Below, piece after piece: positions 8,276-17,329 of a stretch of 64,000 nt of DNA. The position numbers and the translations under genes were made by a program. Positions within the stretch are counted from its first letter, which is position 1. Each line of letters begins with the position of its first letter. The stretch spans positions 558,001 to 622,000 of the forward strand of contig NZ_SJPQ01000001.1 in assembly GCF_007859945.1 (NCBI RefSeq), given 5' to 3'. The notes under the pieces are model-generated. The model did not search any database. It was given only the letters and a program-made list of their open reading frames with translations, and was not told where the DNA came from. This DNA is from Pseudobythopirellula maris (GTDB lineage: Bacteria; Planctomycetota; Planctomycetia; Pirellulales; Lacipirellulaceae).

Positions 8276-9415
8276 TTGGTAGAGATCAAACGCAACCCGA
8301 CCCGCCCGGTCCGCATCGGTTCGATCACCGCGGGCGACGGCGCCCCGATCGCCGTGCAGAGCATGACGGCGACCAAGACCCAGGACATCGACGCCACGGT
8401 TGCGCTCGTCCACCTCATGCAGGAGGCCGGGGCCGACGTGGTGCGGATCGCGGTCGACTCAAAGGCCGACGCCGCCGCGCTCGCCGAAGTGCGTAAGCAG
8501 ACCTCAGCCAACTTGTCGGTCGACCTGCAAGAGAACTACCGACTCGCCGAGCTGGTGGCGCCGCACGTCGACAAGGTGCGATACAACCCGGGGCACCTTT
8601 ACCATCACGAGCGTGACAAGCCGTGGCGAGAGAAGGTCGCCTACCTGGTGGGCGTGGCCCGGGACAACGACTGCGCACTAAGGGTGGGAGTGAATTGTGG
8701 CAGCGTCGACCCCGCGCAAAAAGAAAAGCACGACCCGTCAGACAGCGTCTCGCCGATGCTCGAATCGGCGCTCGAGCACTGTGCGTACTTGGACGAGTTG
8801 GGGTTCGCCCGCTTCGTCGTGTCGCTGAAGGACTCCGACCCGAAGCTCGTGGTGGAAGTGAACCAGCGATTCGCCGCGGCGCGGCCCGACGTGCCGCTGC
8901 ACCTGGGCGTCACCGAGGCGGGCATGCCGCCCGACGGGGTGATCAAGACCCGCATCGCGTTCGAGCAGCTCATCGGCCGCGGCATCGGCGACACGGTGCG
9001 AGTGTCGCTCACCGTGCCGAACGACCGCAAGGGCGAGGAGATCGCCGCCGGCCGGTCGATCATCGCCGACGTGCAGGCGGGCCGCGTCCGCTCGGTCGTC
9101 GACTACGGCCTGCCGACGCTCAACCTGATCAGCTGCCCGAGTTGCAGCCGGGTGGAGAACGAGGCGTTCGTCGATCTGGCCGAGAAGGTCAAGGAAATGA
9201 CTCACTACGCCAAGGACCACGCCGTGACGATCGCCGTGATGGGCTGCCGCGTGAACGGCCCCGGCGAAACCGACGACGCCGACCTCGGCCTGTGGTGCGG
9301 CCCGAACTACGTGAACCTCAAACGCGGCCCCGAGCCGCTGGGACAGTTCGGCTACGATGAGATCCTGCCACGCCTGAAGACGGAACTTGACGCGGTGATC
9401 GCGGCGAAGGCGTAG
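8276..9415 (+). CDS. ispG: 4-hydroxy-3-methylbut-2-en-1-yl diphosphate synthase (IspG/GcpE)
   Basis: A 379-residue 4Fe-4S enzyme of the non-mevalonate (MEP) isoprenoid pathway that converts MEcPP to HMBPP. The TIM-barrel part starts with [11 protein letters not shown] and the typical [14 protein letters not shown]. The cluster ligands are the two cysteines of ISCPSCSR near residue 285 and the cysteine of [10 protein letters not shown] near residue 324, whose Glu is the conserved catalytic residue. The length is that of the short (Escherichia coli-like) form without the plant-type insert. The start codon is TTG with no strong ribosome site, directly behind a palindromic repeat. N-terminal alignment supports it because the family begins within a few residues of this point. 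Confidence 0.96.
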   Translation: MVEIKRNPTRPVRIGSITAGDGAPIAVQSMTATKTQDIDATVALVHLMQEAGADVVRIAVDSKADAAALAEVRKQTSANLSVDLQENYRLAELVAPHVDKVRYNPGHLYHHERDKPWREKVAYLVGVARDNDCALRVGVNCGSVDPAQKEKHDPSDSVSPMLESALEHCAYLDELGFARFVVSLKDSDPKLVVEVNQRFAAARPDVPLHLGVTEAGMPPDGVIKTRIAFEQLIGRGIGDTVRVSLTVPNDRKGEEIAAGRSIIADVQAGRVRSVVDYGLPTLNLISCPSCSRVENEAFVDLAEKVKEMTHYAKDHAVTIAVMGCRVNGPGETDDADLGLWCGPNYVNLKRGPEPLGQFGYDEILPRLKTELDAVIAAKA

Positions 9416-9483
9416 CTAAATATTCTGTCCCCCAGCCACGGCATCGTCTGATATACCTATGTCACCTAGCCTGCGGAGGTCAC

Positions 9484-10302
9484 ATGGCATTTAAGCGATG
9501 TTTCTTGCTCTTGATTATTGCAACGAGCTCAATCCGCGGCGACGCAGCTCGTGCCAACAACAATTTCTTTCTTCCTGGTGACGCCTATTTCCCTACTTCG
9601 CTCACTTCCGAAGGTCTCGAAGAACTCGAAACAGCAAAGGAAGGCCTTCATGTCTTCGAGTACTCGTCATTTGGTGAATACGAAGGGACGTTTTGTGGGT
9701 TTGCGGGCTACAAGAACGCGGTCATCCCTGTCGTAGACAAGGACTTCACCGCCAATCTTCGTAAAGCATACTCAAGCATGCGTCAGTTCTCGCCGAAGGA
9801 GTTCCGCGAAGAGCAAGCGGATGGCAAGACCAAGCTCATCGAAACAAACGGCGTTCGTGTGCTGTTTTACCCAACTGACTTTGAGTTCCCAGGCCGTGAG
9901 CTCGGCCTGCGGTACAACGAAGATTGGGTGGATCAAGTCGTCCGATTCGGGCACAAACCTCATCATGCCCGCCTCTGCTGTCTCGTGAGTAATCAAGACG
10001 CCGTGATGGAATCGTGGCGCGACGCCAAGCTGGTTTCAGCTCTGCCCGTGGTAGAGCCTGAGCCACATGACCTGGAAAACGGACGTGTTGTTTCTCCCGT
10101 GCAGGTGCAGGGGGAAGTCAAGGCAATCGTGCTCTCGGATGGCATTCCATTTACAGAATATTATGAAGCCAACGATCGCTATGAGTCCAACAAGGGGTTT
10201 GGCGCCATGGCTTGGATCGTCGATCGATGGGGCGTTGTAGAGTACGAGATCTACGACGAAGAAGGTTGGCGTCGCAACGCGGAAGCAGTCACTTCGGATT
10301 GA
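9484..10302 (+). CDS. Exported hypothetical protein
   Basis: A 272-residue protein with a clear signal peptide (MAFKRC, hydrophobic LLLIIATSS, cut near DAARA). The mature part has no membrane helix and contains four or five cysteines. I do not recognise a family. A good ribosome site (GCGGAGGT) lies just upstream of ATG. Base composition is visibly less GC-rich and codon choice is less biased than in neighbouring genes (many AAT, TTT, ACA and GAA codons), which may mean recent acquisition. The DinB-like gene begins 13 bp after its stop, so the two may share a transcript. Confidence 0.7.
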   Translation: MAFKRCFLLLIIATSSIRGDAARANNNFFLPGDAYFPTSLTSEGLEELETAKEGLHVFEYSSFGEYEGTFCGFAGYKNAVIPVVDKDFTANLRKAYSSMRQFSPKEFREEQADGKTKLIETNGVRVLFYPTDFEFPGRELGLRYNEDWVDQVVRFGHKPHHARLCCLVSNQDAVMESWRDAKLVSALPVVEPEPHDLENGRVVSPVQVQGEVKAIVLSDGIPFTEYYEANDRYESNKGFGAMAWIVDRWGVVEYEIYDEEGWRRNAEAVTSD

Positions 10303-10315
10303 TTGGTATTGAGAA

Positions 10316-10837
10316 GTGCTCGCCTTCTACAAGCAACTAACCACCGCCCAGTTCGAGGCCGCGCTCGCGACGCTCGGCCACTGCATCGACCGTTGCCCCG
10401 AAGCGGCGTGGGACGCCCCGGTTGCCGAGCTGAAGTTCTGCCAGGTCGTGCACCACACGCTGTTCTTCACGGACCTTTATTTAGATCAGGGCGATGAGGC
10501 GTTCCGTGCGCAGCCGTTCCACGCCGAGCACGCGAGCTACTTCCGCGACTACGAAGAGTTGGAGCCTCAGCGGCAGACGCACCTGTACGACCGGTCCACG
10601 ACCGTGGCCTATCTCCAGCACTGCCGAGAGAAGGCGATTGCCCAGATCGAAGCCGAGACCGAGGCGTCGCTCGCCGCTGGAGCGGCCAACCCGTGGATCA
10701 AGTTCACCCGGGCCGAGCTGCACCTCTACAACCTGCGGCACGTGCAGCACCACGCGGCGCAGCTCAGCCTGCGGCTGCGGCTCGACCACGGCGTCGACAT
10801 CCCGTGGGTCGCCTCGGGCTGGCATGATTGCGACTGA
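10316..10837 (+). CDS. DinB-superfamily protein
   Basis: A 173-residue four-helix-bundle protein of the DinB/YfiT superfamily, whose members bind a divalent metal with three histidines and mostly act as thiol-dependent transferases or have unknown roles. Visible candidates for the metal triad are the histidines in CQVVHHTLFF near residue 45 and LRHVQHHAAQLS near residue 145. The latter is the typical C-terminal helix motif HxxHH. The start is GTG at 10316, 13 bp after the preceding gene. Substrate unknown. Confidence 0.82.
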   Translation: MLAFYKQLTTAQFEAALATLGHCIDRCPEAAWDAPVAELKFCQVVHHTLFFTDLYLDQGDEAFRAQPFHAEHASYFRDYEELEPQRQTHLYDRSTTVAYLQHCREKAIAQIEAETEASLAAGAANPWIKFTRAELHLYNLRHVQHHAAQLSLRLRLDHGVDIPWVASGWHDCD

Positions 10838-11189
10838 CGGCCTAGCCGTCGATCTGACCGCTGTCGTATGGCAGCCGAACGACCATGCCGCCCTGCCCCG
10901 CGTCACCCTTGGCGCCTGTCGGGCTGCCGGGCTGCGGGGCGATTCCGAGTCGCCTATTCCAAAATGGGCCTTGCGCCGGGCGTTTCGCCCGTCGTATAGG
11001 CTTTTGTGGCATTCTCGGCGCGGCAGTTGCTTTTTCGTGTCCCCTGCCCGGGCCTGTGTACGTAGAGCAGCTTAGGCCCCGTTCTGCATTGCCCCACGCG
11101 CTAAACCAGCGTCTCAAACCCACGAAATCGTAAAAGCCTGCTGCTGGCCGTCAGCCAAGTTGGCCTAGTCCCCTACCGAGGTACTTTCC
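10838..11189. other. Intergenic region before the YXWGXW gene
   Basis: A 352-bp non-coding gap. It contains a short GC hairpin (GGGCGtttCGCCC near 10978) and otherwise no clear repeat, RNA or ORF with coding character. The promoter of the secreted YXWGXW-repeat gene should lie here. Confidence 0.35.
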
Positions 11190-13343
11190 GTGCAAAAACC
11201 CCCATTCTTGTCCTCCATCAGCCGCCGGCGCGCGACAGGCCGGTATGTCGCCTTAGTGCTGGCTTGCTCCACAGCGGCCCCGTTCGCATTGGCGCAGTCT
11301 CCTACTCTCGCGCCAGCCCCCGCTGAACCCTTGCTCACTGATCAACAGCCCACGGCTGACGATTCGCCCTACCAGGTGCTTGATAGCGGCCCAATCCATG
11401 AGGCGTACGCCGAGCCGATCATGGGCGGCGGCGCCGCGGAGCTGGAACAGAGCCAAGTGATCCAGCAAGAACCGCCGCAACCGATCAACGAACTTCCTCC
11501 CGAGCAAATGCCGGAGGGGCAGAACGTGGAGTGGATCCCGGGCTACTGGATGTTTTCGCCTGAGCAGAACGACTTCGTTTGGGTAAGCGGCGTTTGGCGT
11601 GACACGCCGCCCGACCGCAACTGGGTCCCCGGCAGCTGGATCGCGGCCGACGGCGGCTACCTGTGGTCGCCCGGCTTCTGGACCGACACAGCGGTGGAGC
11701 GGGTGTCCTACCTGCCAGCGCCCCCCGACAGTGTGGAGCAAGGCCCCTCGTCGCCCGCGCCGAGCGACAACCATTTTTGGGTGCCCGGCTGCTGGATTTA
11801 CCAAAACAACGATTACGCGTGGCGCGCCGGATTCTGGAACACCGGCTACAGCGATTGGGTTTGGACCCCGTCCTATTACGTCCATACGCCCCGCGGCCAT
11901 GTGTACGTGAACGGCTACTGGGACTACCCGCTCGACCGCCGCGGATTGCTCTACGCACCGGTCTACTGGCCCAACCAAGCCTACCGCCGTGCGGGCTACA
12001 GTTACCGGCCACGGTCGGTCCTCAACACCACCGTGCTGATCACCAGCTTGTTCGTGAACCCCAACCGGGGCCATTACTACTACGGCGCCTTCGGGCCCGC
12101 GTATGGCAACGGCTTTTACCCTTGGCTCACTTACTACGGCCAGGACCGCCGCCGCTATGACCCGCTGTACTCGTACTACCGCACGCAGCGCAACACCGGT
12201 CGTTACTCGTTCTCGCAGCTCGAGCGTGAGTACCGTCGCTACGGGGCCCGCGGGAACCGCGGCGGGCCGATCGATCGGTCGACGAGAAACCTTGTGCTTA
12301 CCGGTTACCGCGAGTTGAACGACGAGCTCGGCGACAACCGCCGCCGGATGCGTGATTTGGACCAGGACGACCGCGAGCGGTACCGCCGCAACGCCGACCG
12401 CTGGGAAGAGATCCGCCGCCAACGGGGCGATTCGGAGGCCCGTGGCGACTCTCGCCGTCGCGATGGTGACTCGCGAGGACGCGACGGCGCCCGAGGGCGG
12501 GACGACGACAATCGAGGCCGTCAGGGCGACGCCCGCCGGGGTGACGGGCGCCGGGGTGATGAGCGTCAGGGTGACGCACGCCGCTCGGGTGACCGCGACG
12601 GTGATCGCAACCGCAATCGCGGCTCGGAGGCTCGTGACGACCGAGGTCGCGACGGGCAAGGTCGCGAGGGTCGTGATCGACAAGGCCGCAGCGACCAAGA
12701 CCGCGACCGTCAACCGCGACGCGATGGCGTCGACCGTCGCAGCGGAGAGAACCCGTTTGGTCGACAAAACGGCGCCCGCCAGGATGGTCAGCGCAACCGT
12801 GGCGCCGGCCAGCAAGGCGAGGCCTCAAACCGTGCTCAGCGTCGTGAGAGCTTCCGTTTCCCGGTGGGCGAGGCACCCACCGCCGAGAACGCGGCGCGGA
12901 ACCGCGGTCGCAGCCGGGGCACGCAAAGCGGCGAGCAAGCCACGCCACAACAACAGCTGCGCCGCAGTTTCGAGCGTTCGTCCGAGGGACGTTCGCAAAG
13001 TTTTCAGCGGCGATCTCAAGGCATCCAGCGGGGGCCTCAAGGCGACGCTCGCTCGCGTGATCGGGGAGCCTCGCAGCAGCTGAATCGCCGCAACCCGCGA
13101 GGAAATCGTGGCCCATCGGCCACCCCGACCCCTAGCCCCAACCGCTCACGAGCGAACCCGTCTCGCAGCCGGTCGACGCAGGGATCGGCCCAGCCGAATC
13201 CCTCGCGGGGTCGTTCGGGGTCGCGTGGCCTGTCGCCGGGGGGACGCCCAACCCGCGGCCCCTCGGCCAGCCCGTCGAGATCGAACGGCGATTCGAGCGG
13301 ACGGAGTCGCGGCAGCGGCCGCTCGCGTCGTTCACGCGACTGA
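11190..13343 (+). CDS. Secreted YXWGXW-repeat protein with a long disordered Arg/Gly/Asp/Gln tail
   Basis: A 717-residue exported protein. An N-terminal signal peptide (basic SRRRATGRY, then VALVLACSTAAPFALAQ) is cut near residue 36. Residues about 110-260 carry at least five aromatic repeats of the WxPGxW / YxWxxGxW kind (WIPGYW, WVSGVW, WVPGSW, LWSPGFW, WVPGCW, AWRAGFW), the signature of the YXWGXW-repeat family. Residues about 265-390 are Tyr/Arg-rich. From residue 395 to the end the chain is extreme low-complexity (RGD, RDG, GDAR, NRG units), then Ser/Arg-rich, and surely disordered. It starts with GTG and is followed by a strong terminator. A cell-surface or matrix role is likely but unproven. 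Confidence 0.85.
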   Translation: MQKPPFLSSISRRRATGRYVALVLACSTAAPFALAQSPTLAPAPAEPLLTDQQPTADDSPYQVLDSGPIHEAYAEPIMGGGAAELEQSQVIQQEPPQPINELPPEQMPEGQNVEWIPGYWMFSPEQNDFVWVSGVWRDTPPDRNWVPGSWIAADGGYLWSPGFWTDTAVERVSYLPAPPDSVEQGPSSPAPSDNHFWVPGCWIYQNNDYAWRAGFWNTGYSDWVWTPSYYVHTPRGHVYVNGYWDYPLDRRGLLYAPVYWPNQAYRRAGYSYRPRSVLNTTVLITSLFVNPNRGHYYYGAFGPAYGNGFYPWLTYYGQDRRRYDPLYSYYRTQRNTGRYSFSQLEREYRRYGARGNRGGPIDRSTRNLVLTGYRELNDELGDNRRRMRDLDQDDRERYRRNADRWEEIRRQRGDSEARGDSRRRDGDSRGRDGARGRDDDNRGRQGDARRGDGRRGDERQGDARRSGDRDGDRNRNRGSEARDDRGRDGQGREGRDRQGRSDQDRDRQPRRDGVDRRSGENPFGRQNGARQDGQRNRGAGQQGEASNRAQRRESFRFPVGEAPTAENAARNRGRSRGTQSGEQATPQQQLRRSFERSSEGRSQSFQRRSQGIQRGPQGDARSRDRGASQQLNRRNPRGNRGPSATPTPSPNRSRANPSRSRSTQGSAQPNPSRGRSGSRGLSPGGRPTRGPSASPSRSNGDSSGRSRGSGRSRRSRD

Positions 13344-13433
13344 GCGCGTGTGAGCGGCAGACGGTGAGACCTTCAACGCGTCCTGCGTGGAGCCCTCACA
13401 AGCCGATCCATCACGACGTTAGCTAAAGCAAAT

Positions 13434-13463
13434 GGCCCCCGGTCATCGACCGGGGGCCTTTTT
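13434..13463 (+). terminator. Intrinsic terminator
   Basis: A perfect 11-bp stem, GGCCCCCGGTC (13434-13444) with GACCGGGGGCC (13448-13458) and a 3-nt loop, is followed by TTTTT. It ends transcription of the YXWGXW-repeat gene about 90 bp downstream of its stop. Confidence 0.92.
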
Positions 13464-13500
13464 GCAAAGTGAACAAGATTCCTGCGAGTCGGCGAGCACC

Positions 13501-13974
13501 TCACTTCTTCCGCGAATCCTTGTTCTTGCTATCTCTTCGCAACGCCTTGGCGGCCGCCTTGACCCGCTTCCACACCCCGCGGGCGCAGTCTCGGTCGATC
13601 CGCGCGAGGCGTTCCGCCCGCAGGTCGAGCGTCCGTTGCCTGCCGTGCGCATCGGCCAGGTAAACAAACGGCACGCAAACGCCTTCGACCTTCAGCGGAG
13701 GCTGGGCTCGGAAGGGGCGCATCCGCAGCCGCACCACCTCGTCGGCGGCGCCGAGTCGGGCGTCGCAGCCCCAAAGGTACGAAGGGCATTCGTAAACCGT
13801 GTCGAGCACCGACACGTAGTCGCCCACTCGCACCTCTTCGGGGGCGAGCGGCTTGGCTGCGAGTGTGACTTCGTCGCGTTGCGTGGCGGGGGCTTTCACG
13901 GCGTGCGGGGGGGAGTATGGGGTGCGAAGCGAGCGTGACGGAAAGGACTCCTCCGCCAGTCCCAAGGTTCGCAT
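13501..13974 (-). CDS. Conserved hypothetical protein, basic C-terminus
   Basis: A 157-residue cytoplasmic protein without recognised domain. The central part (residues about 48-110) contains VGDYVSVL, YECPSYLWGC and VRLRMRPF, a pattern of short beta strands around two cysteines. This looks like a compact beta barrel and is of a kind frequent in Pirellulales genomes. The last 45 residues are strongly basic (Arg/Lys/Ala helix ending SKNKDSRKK). It lies 21 bp upstream of the potassium-channel gene on the same strand, probably in one operon. Confidence 0.68.
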   Translation of the reverse strand: MRTLGLAEESFPSRSLRTPYSPPHAVKAPATQRDEVTLAAKPLAPEEVRVGDYVSVLDTVYECPSYLWGCDARLGAADEVVRLRMRPFRAQPPLKVEGVCVPFVYLADAHGRQRTLDLRAERLARIDRDCARGVWKRVKAAAKALRRDSKNKDSRKK

Positions 13975-13995
13975 TCCCGCTGCGAAGCTAGTGCG

Positions 13996-15027
13996 TCAAA
14001 CGCACACCGGCTCGCTGAACGCCGCCTCGCGGATCTGATCAACGCCGTCGCCGGCGCCCGCGAAGATCACCACATCGCCCTCGTCGAACACTTCGCAGCC
14101 GCGGGGGCGGAGGACGAACTGACCCGTCTTACGCTCGATCGCCACGAACACGACCCCGTCGGCCTCGGCGCCGAATTCGTGAATCGACTGGCCGATAATC
14201 GGGGCGCCGGGGGCGACCTCAACTTCGCCGAGCTCGAAGCGACGGGCGTCTTCTTCGCCGTTGTTGAGGAAACGCGTGAGCCGTGGATTAAGGAGTGCGG
14301 CGGCGACCGATTTGCCGGCCATCTGGTGCGGGGAGACGACCATGGCGGCGCCCGCACGCTCGAGCTTGCGGCTCGCGTCGACCGACTCGGCCCGGCTGAT
14401 CACCCGGCACCGTGGGTTGAGATCGCGGGCCGTCACGGTGATGAACATGTTCTCGGCGTCGGAATCGACCGCGCACACCACGCCGCGGGCCCGCTCGATG
14501 CCGGCCCGCAACAAGATTTCGTCCTCACTCGCCACGCCGTGGATCACGAGCAGGCCGTCGGACTGGGCGTGCTCGTAGCCGTGGTCGTCGCGTTCGATCA
14601 CCACGCACTCGAGGCCGCTGTGGCGGGTCTCTTCGATGATCATCTGTCCCATGCGGCCGTAGCCGCAGACGATGATGTGCCCCTCGAGGCCCGCGATGTG
14701 CTTCTTCATCTTGCGTCTGGTGGATGCTTCTTGGTCCGAGGCGATCGTCACCAACGTGGTGAGCGAGTAAGTGAACGTGCCGATGCCGCACAGCAGCAGC
14801 AGCGCGGCGAACTGCTGCCCCCCCTCCGACAGGCCGTAGTCGCCGTAGCCGACCGTGGTGATCGTGACGAGCGTGAAGTAGAACGACTCCCAGAAGGTCC
14901 ACCGCTCTTCGATGAGGTGGAACCCGAGAGTGCCGATCAGCAACACGGCGACCAAGGTCCCCACGCAGCGGCCCACGGCGAGCCGTTGCTCGGCGTCGCG
15001 CCAGTCGTTGACCTTGTGTCTCGCCAT
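13996..15027 (-). CDS. Two-TM potassium channel with RCK (TrkA-N/TrkA-C) domains
   Basis: A 343-residue inner-membrane ion channel of the MthK-like class. TM1 spans about residues 20-38. The pore loop with selectivity filter TITTVGYGD is near residue 65, and TM2 lies about 76-98. A cytoplasmic Rossmann RCK domain begins at HIIVCGYGRMGQ near residue 117; Glu in VIERD is the NAD-type ligand position. A TrkA-C-like domain occupies about 255-335. The frame stays open far upstream, but that extension lies inside the neighbouring secA-like gene in a different frame. I choose the ATG at 15027, just before the basic N-terminus MARHK. It probably gates K+ or other monovalent cations by ligand binding. 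Confidence 0.92.
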   Translation of the reverse strand: MARHKVNDWRDAEQRLAVGRCVGTLVAVLLIGTLGFHLIEERWTFWESFYFTLVTITTVGYGDYGLSEGGQQFAALLLLCGIGTFTYSLTTLVTIASDQEASTRRKMKKHIAGLEGHIIVCGYGRMGQMIIEETRHSGLECVVIERDDHGYEHAQSDGLLVIHGVASEDEILLRAGIERARGVVCAVDSDAENMFITVTARDLNPRCRVISRAESVDASRKLERAGAAMVVSPHQMAGKSVAAALLNPRLTRFLNNGEEDARRFELGEVEVAPGAPIIGQSIHEFGAEADGVVFVAIERKTGQFVLRPRGCEVFDEGDVVIFAGAGDGVDQIREAAFSEPVCV

Positions 15028-15197
15028 GAGGGCGCCGGGGGGAGGGGGCGGGCTCTTGTTGGCGAAGTGTAGGTCGCGGCTCGCCCCCGTGGCGAAGGCC
15101 TGGCGCAGGCGTTGTCGCCGCCCCGCGTGACCGTCACAACCCGCACGCCCGCAACGCAGCGCCGTCGCACGGCCCCAAATCGATCGACGAGCCGGCG

Positions 15198-17150
15198 TCA
15201 GCCCGCCGTGTCGAGATACGGGTCCTGGCTCATCTGGCGCTGCATCTTCTGACGCTCTTTGTCTTGGTAGAGCAGCACCTTGCGTTCGCGGAAGTGGCGG
15301 CGCTCGACTTTCTGCTGAGCGCGGGTGAACAGGCTCTCGGGCGCAGCCCCCGGACCAACGGCCTTCTCGCCGCGGGACTTCAGCCGTTTGCTGCGTTTCT
15401 CGCCGAAGCCCTGCAGCAAGATGTCGTCGTCCAGCGCGAGGAACTGGCGGTACGACCCGGGGTCGCCCTGCCGGCCGCAGCGGCCGATCAGCTGGCGGTC
15501 GATGCGGCGCGACTCGTGCAGCTCGGTGCAAATCACGTGCAGCCCGCCGAGGTCGTGGACCCCGTCGCCCAGCTTGATGTCGGTTCCCCGGCCCGCCATG
15601 TTCGTGGCCACGGTGACCCGGCCCCTCTGGCCCGCCTCGGCCACGATCTCCGCCTCACGCTCCACGTGGCGGGCGTTGAGCACCGTGGTCTCGATGCCGC
15701 CGGCCTCGAGCAACCGGGCGAGCGACTCGCTCTTGTCGATCGAGCGGGTGCCGACCAGCACCGGTCGGCCGGTGGCGTGGACCTCGCGGATCTCCTCGAC
15801 GATCGCGTCCCATTTCTGATCGGACGACCCGAACACCTGGGTGGGCAACTGTTTGCGGATCGGCGGGCGGTTCGTGGGGATCGGGACGACGAGCGTCTCG
15901 TAGATTTTCCGTAGCTCGGCGCCGCTCGTGACCCCGGTGCCGGTCATGCCCGATAGTCGGCGGTAGCGGAGGAACAGGTCTTGGATCGTGATCCGTGCGG
16001 CCTGGTTGGTTTCGAAGGTGATCTCGACCCCTTCGCGGGCCTCGATCGCTTGGTGCAACCCGGCGCGCCACTTGCGCCCCTCGGCGAGCCGGCCGGTGAA
16101 CTCGTCGACGATCACGATCTCGCCTTCGCGGACCACGTAGTGCCGGTCGAGGATCATCTCCTGCTCGACCTTGGTCGCCCGCTCGATGTACTCGTATATC
16201 TCCGAGAGCGGCAGGCGGTTCATCGCAGCGGGTTTAGGCATCTCGCGCACCAAGCGACGCCCCTCGACCGTCAGATCGGCCCGGCGGTCTTTGTGGTCGT
16301 ATTCGAAGTGAACGTCCTCTTCGAACTTGGGCTGCACTTCGGCGGCCCATTGGTACGCCTCGCTAGCGATCACCTCGTCCTCACCCGGGGCGGCGCTGAT
16401 GATCAGCGGCGTGCGGGCCTCGTCGATGAGGATGCTGTCGGCCTCGTCCACGAGCATGTAATGCAGGTCTCCCTGCACCGGCTTGTCGCCGCTCGCCCCG
16501 CCGCCCGAAAGCATCTCGCCAAACAGGTCGCGGGCGCCCTCGGAGATCTGCCGCTTGAGCAGCCGGTCCCGCAGGAAGTCGAAGCCCATCTCGTTCGCCG
16601 TGCCGTAAGTCACGTCGCAAGCGTATGCCTCGCGACGCTTGGGCTGCGGCATCTGCGACTGGATGACACCGACGGTCATGCCGAGCGCCTCGTACAGCGG
16701 CCGGATGATGTCGGCGTCGCGCTTGGCGAGGTAGTCGTTGACCGTCGAGAGGTGGGCGCCCTTGCCGTCGAGCGCGGCGAGGTACATCGGCAACGAGGCG
16801 GTGAGCGTTTTGCCCTCGCCGGTTTGCATCTCGATGATCGAGCCGTGATGGGCCGCCGCGCCGCCCAGCAACTGCACGTCGAAGTGCCGCATGCCGAGTT
16901 TCCGACGCCCCGCCTCACGCACCAACGCAAAGGCCTCGACCAGCAGCTTGTCGAGCGGCTCGCCGCTGCGGGCGCGGTAGCGGAGCGAGAGACTTTCTTT
17001 GCGCAAGTCGTAGTCCGAGAGCGCTTTGAGCGTCTCTTCGCAGGCGTCGATCGGCGCCAGGTAGCTCGCGCAACGCGCGAGCCGCCGGCCAACGGCGCCG
17101 CCGGTGACCGCCTTGAGGTGTCGGTTCGCGCCTTGGGGGATCGTCGCCAC
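15198..17150 (-). CDS. secA: SecA-family translocase ATPase, C-terminally short form
   Basis: A 650-residue SecA-type DEAD motor. NBD1 carries MQTGEGKTL (Walker A, near residue 108) and LVDEADSILIDEARTP (Walker B, near 240). The preprotein cross-linking domain (about 250-385) is present, with EIYEYIE and VDEFTGRLAEGRKW. NBD2 carries LSGMTGT, VLVGTRSID, TNMAGRGTDIKLG and IGRCGRQGDPGS. After NBD2 only the beginning of the helical scaffold remains (RAQQKVERRHFRERKVLLYQDKERQ) and the protein stops. The helical wing, most of the scaffold and the zinc-binding tail of usual SecA (about 850-950 residues) are missing. The stop is clean and the tail short, so this looks like a real shortened paralogue rather than a frameshift. 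A full-length SecA is expected elsewhere. Confidence 0.9.
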   Translation of the reverse strand: MATIPQGANRHLKAVTGGAVGRRLARCASYLAPIDACEETLKALSDYDLRKESLSLRYRARSGEPLDKLLVEAFALVREAGRRKLGMRHFDVQLLGGAAAHHGSIIEMQTGEGKTLTASLPMYLAALDGKGAHLSTVNDYLAKRDADIIRPLYEALGMTVGVIQSQMPQPKRREAYACDVTYGTANEMGFDFLRDRLLKRQISEGARDLFGEMLSGGGASGDKPVQGDLHYMLVDEADSILIDEARTPLIISAAPGEDEVIASEAYQWAAEVQPKFEEDVHFEYDHKDRRADLTVEGRRLVREMPKPAAMNRLPLSEIYEYIERATKVEQEMILDRHYVVREGEIVIVDEFTGRLAEGRKWRAGLHQAIEAREGVEITFETNQAARITIQDLFLRYRRLSGMTGTGVTSGAELRKIYETLVVPIPTNRPPIRKQLPTQVFGSSDQKWDAIVEEIREVHATGRPVLVGTRSIDKSESLARLLEAGGIETTVLNARHVEREAEIVAEAGQRGRVTVATNMAGRGTDIKLGDGVHDLGGLHVICTELHESRRIDRQLIGRCGRQGDPGSYRQFLALDDDILLQGFGEKRSKRLKSRGEKAVGPGAAPESLFTRAQQKVERRHFRERKVLLYQDKERQKMQRQMSQDPYLDTAG

Positions 17151-17329
17151 GGCGGTGGGGGGGTCGCTGCGAGTGAGAGAGGCGAAGGGAGTCGGTCGTT
17201 GCCGCCGCCGCTAGGGCGGGTCTGGCTATTGTACGCCTTTGAGCGGCCACGCGTCTCGGCGCCGGGAGTAAACCCCTAAGAGAATCGGCCTTTGAACGAC
17301 GGCTCTTAAGCCTGGGGCCGCCCGCACGA

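Noticed and set aside
11253-12815. 520-codon open frame on the minus strand opposite the YXWGXW gene
   Set aside because: It is antisense to a low-complexity GC-rich gene. The translation is Val/Ala-rich without signals or motifs, and there is no ribosome site. The sense frame has a signal peptide, repeats and a terminator.
15028-15531. N-terminal extension of the potassium-channel frame
   Set aside because: It overlaps the secA-like coding region in another frame, is Arg/Pro-rich, and has no family similarity. The channel starts naturally at ATG 15027.
15981-17279. 432-codon plus-strand open frame opposite the secA-like gene
   Set aside because: Antisense shadow in GC-rich DNA; the opposite frame carries all SecA motor motifs.
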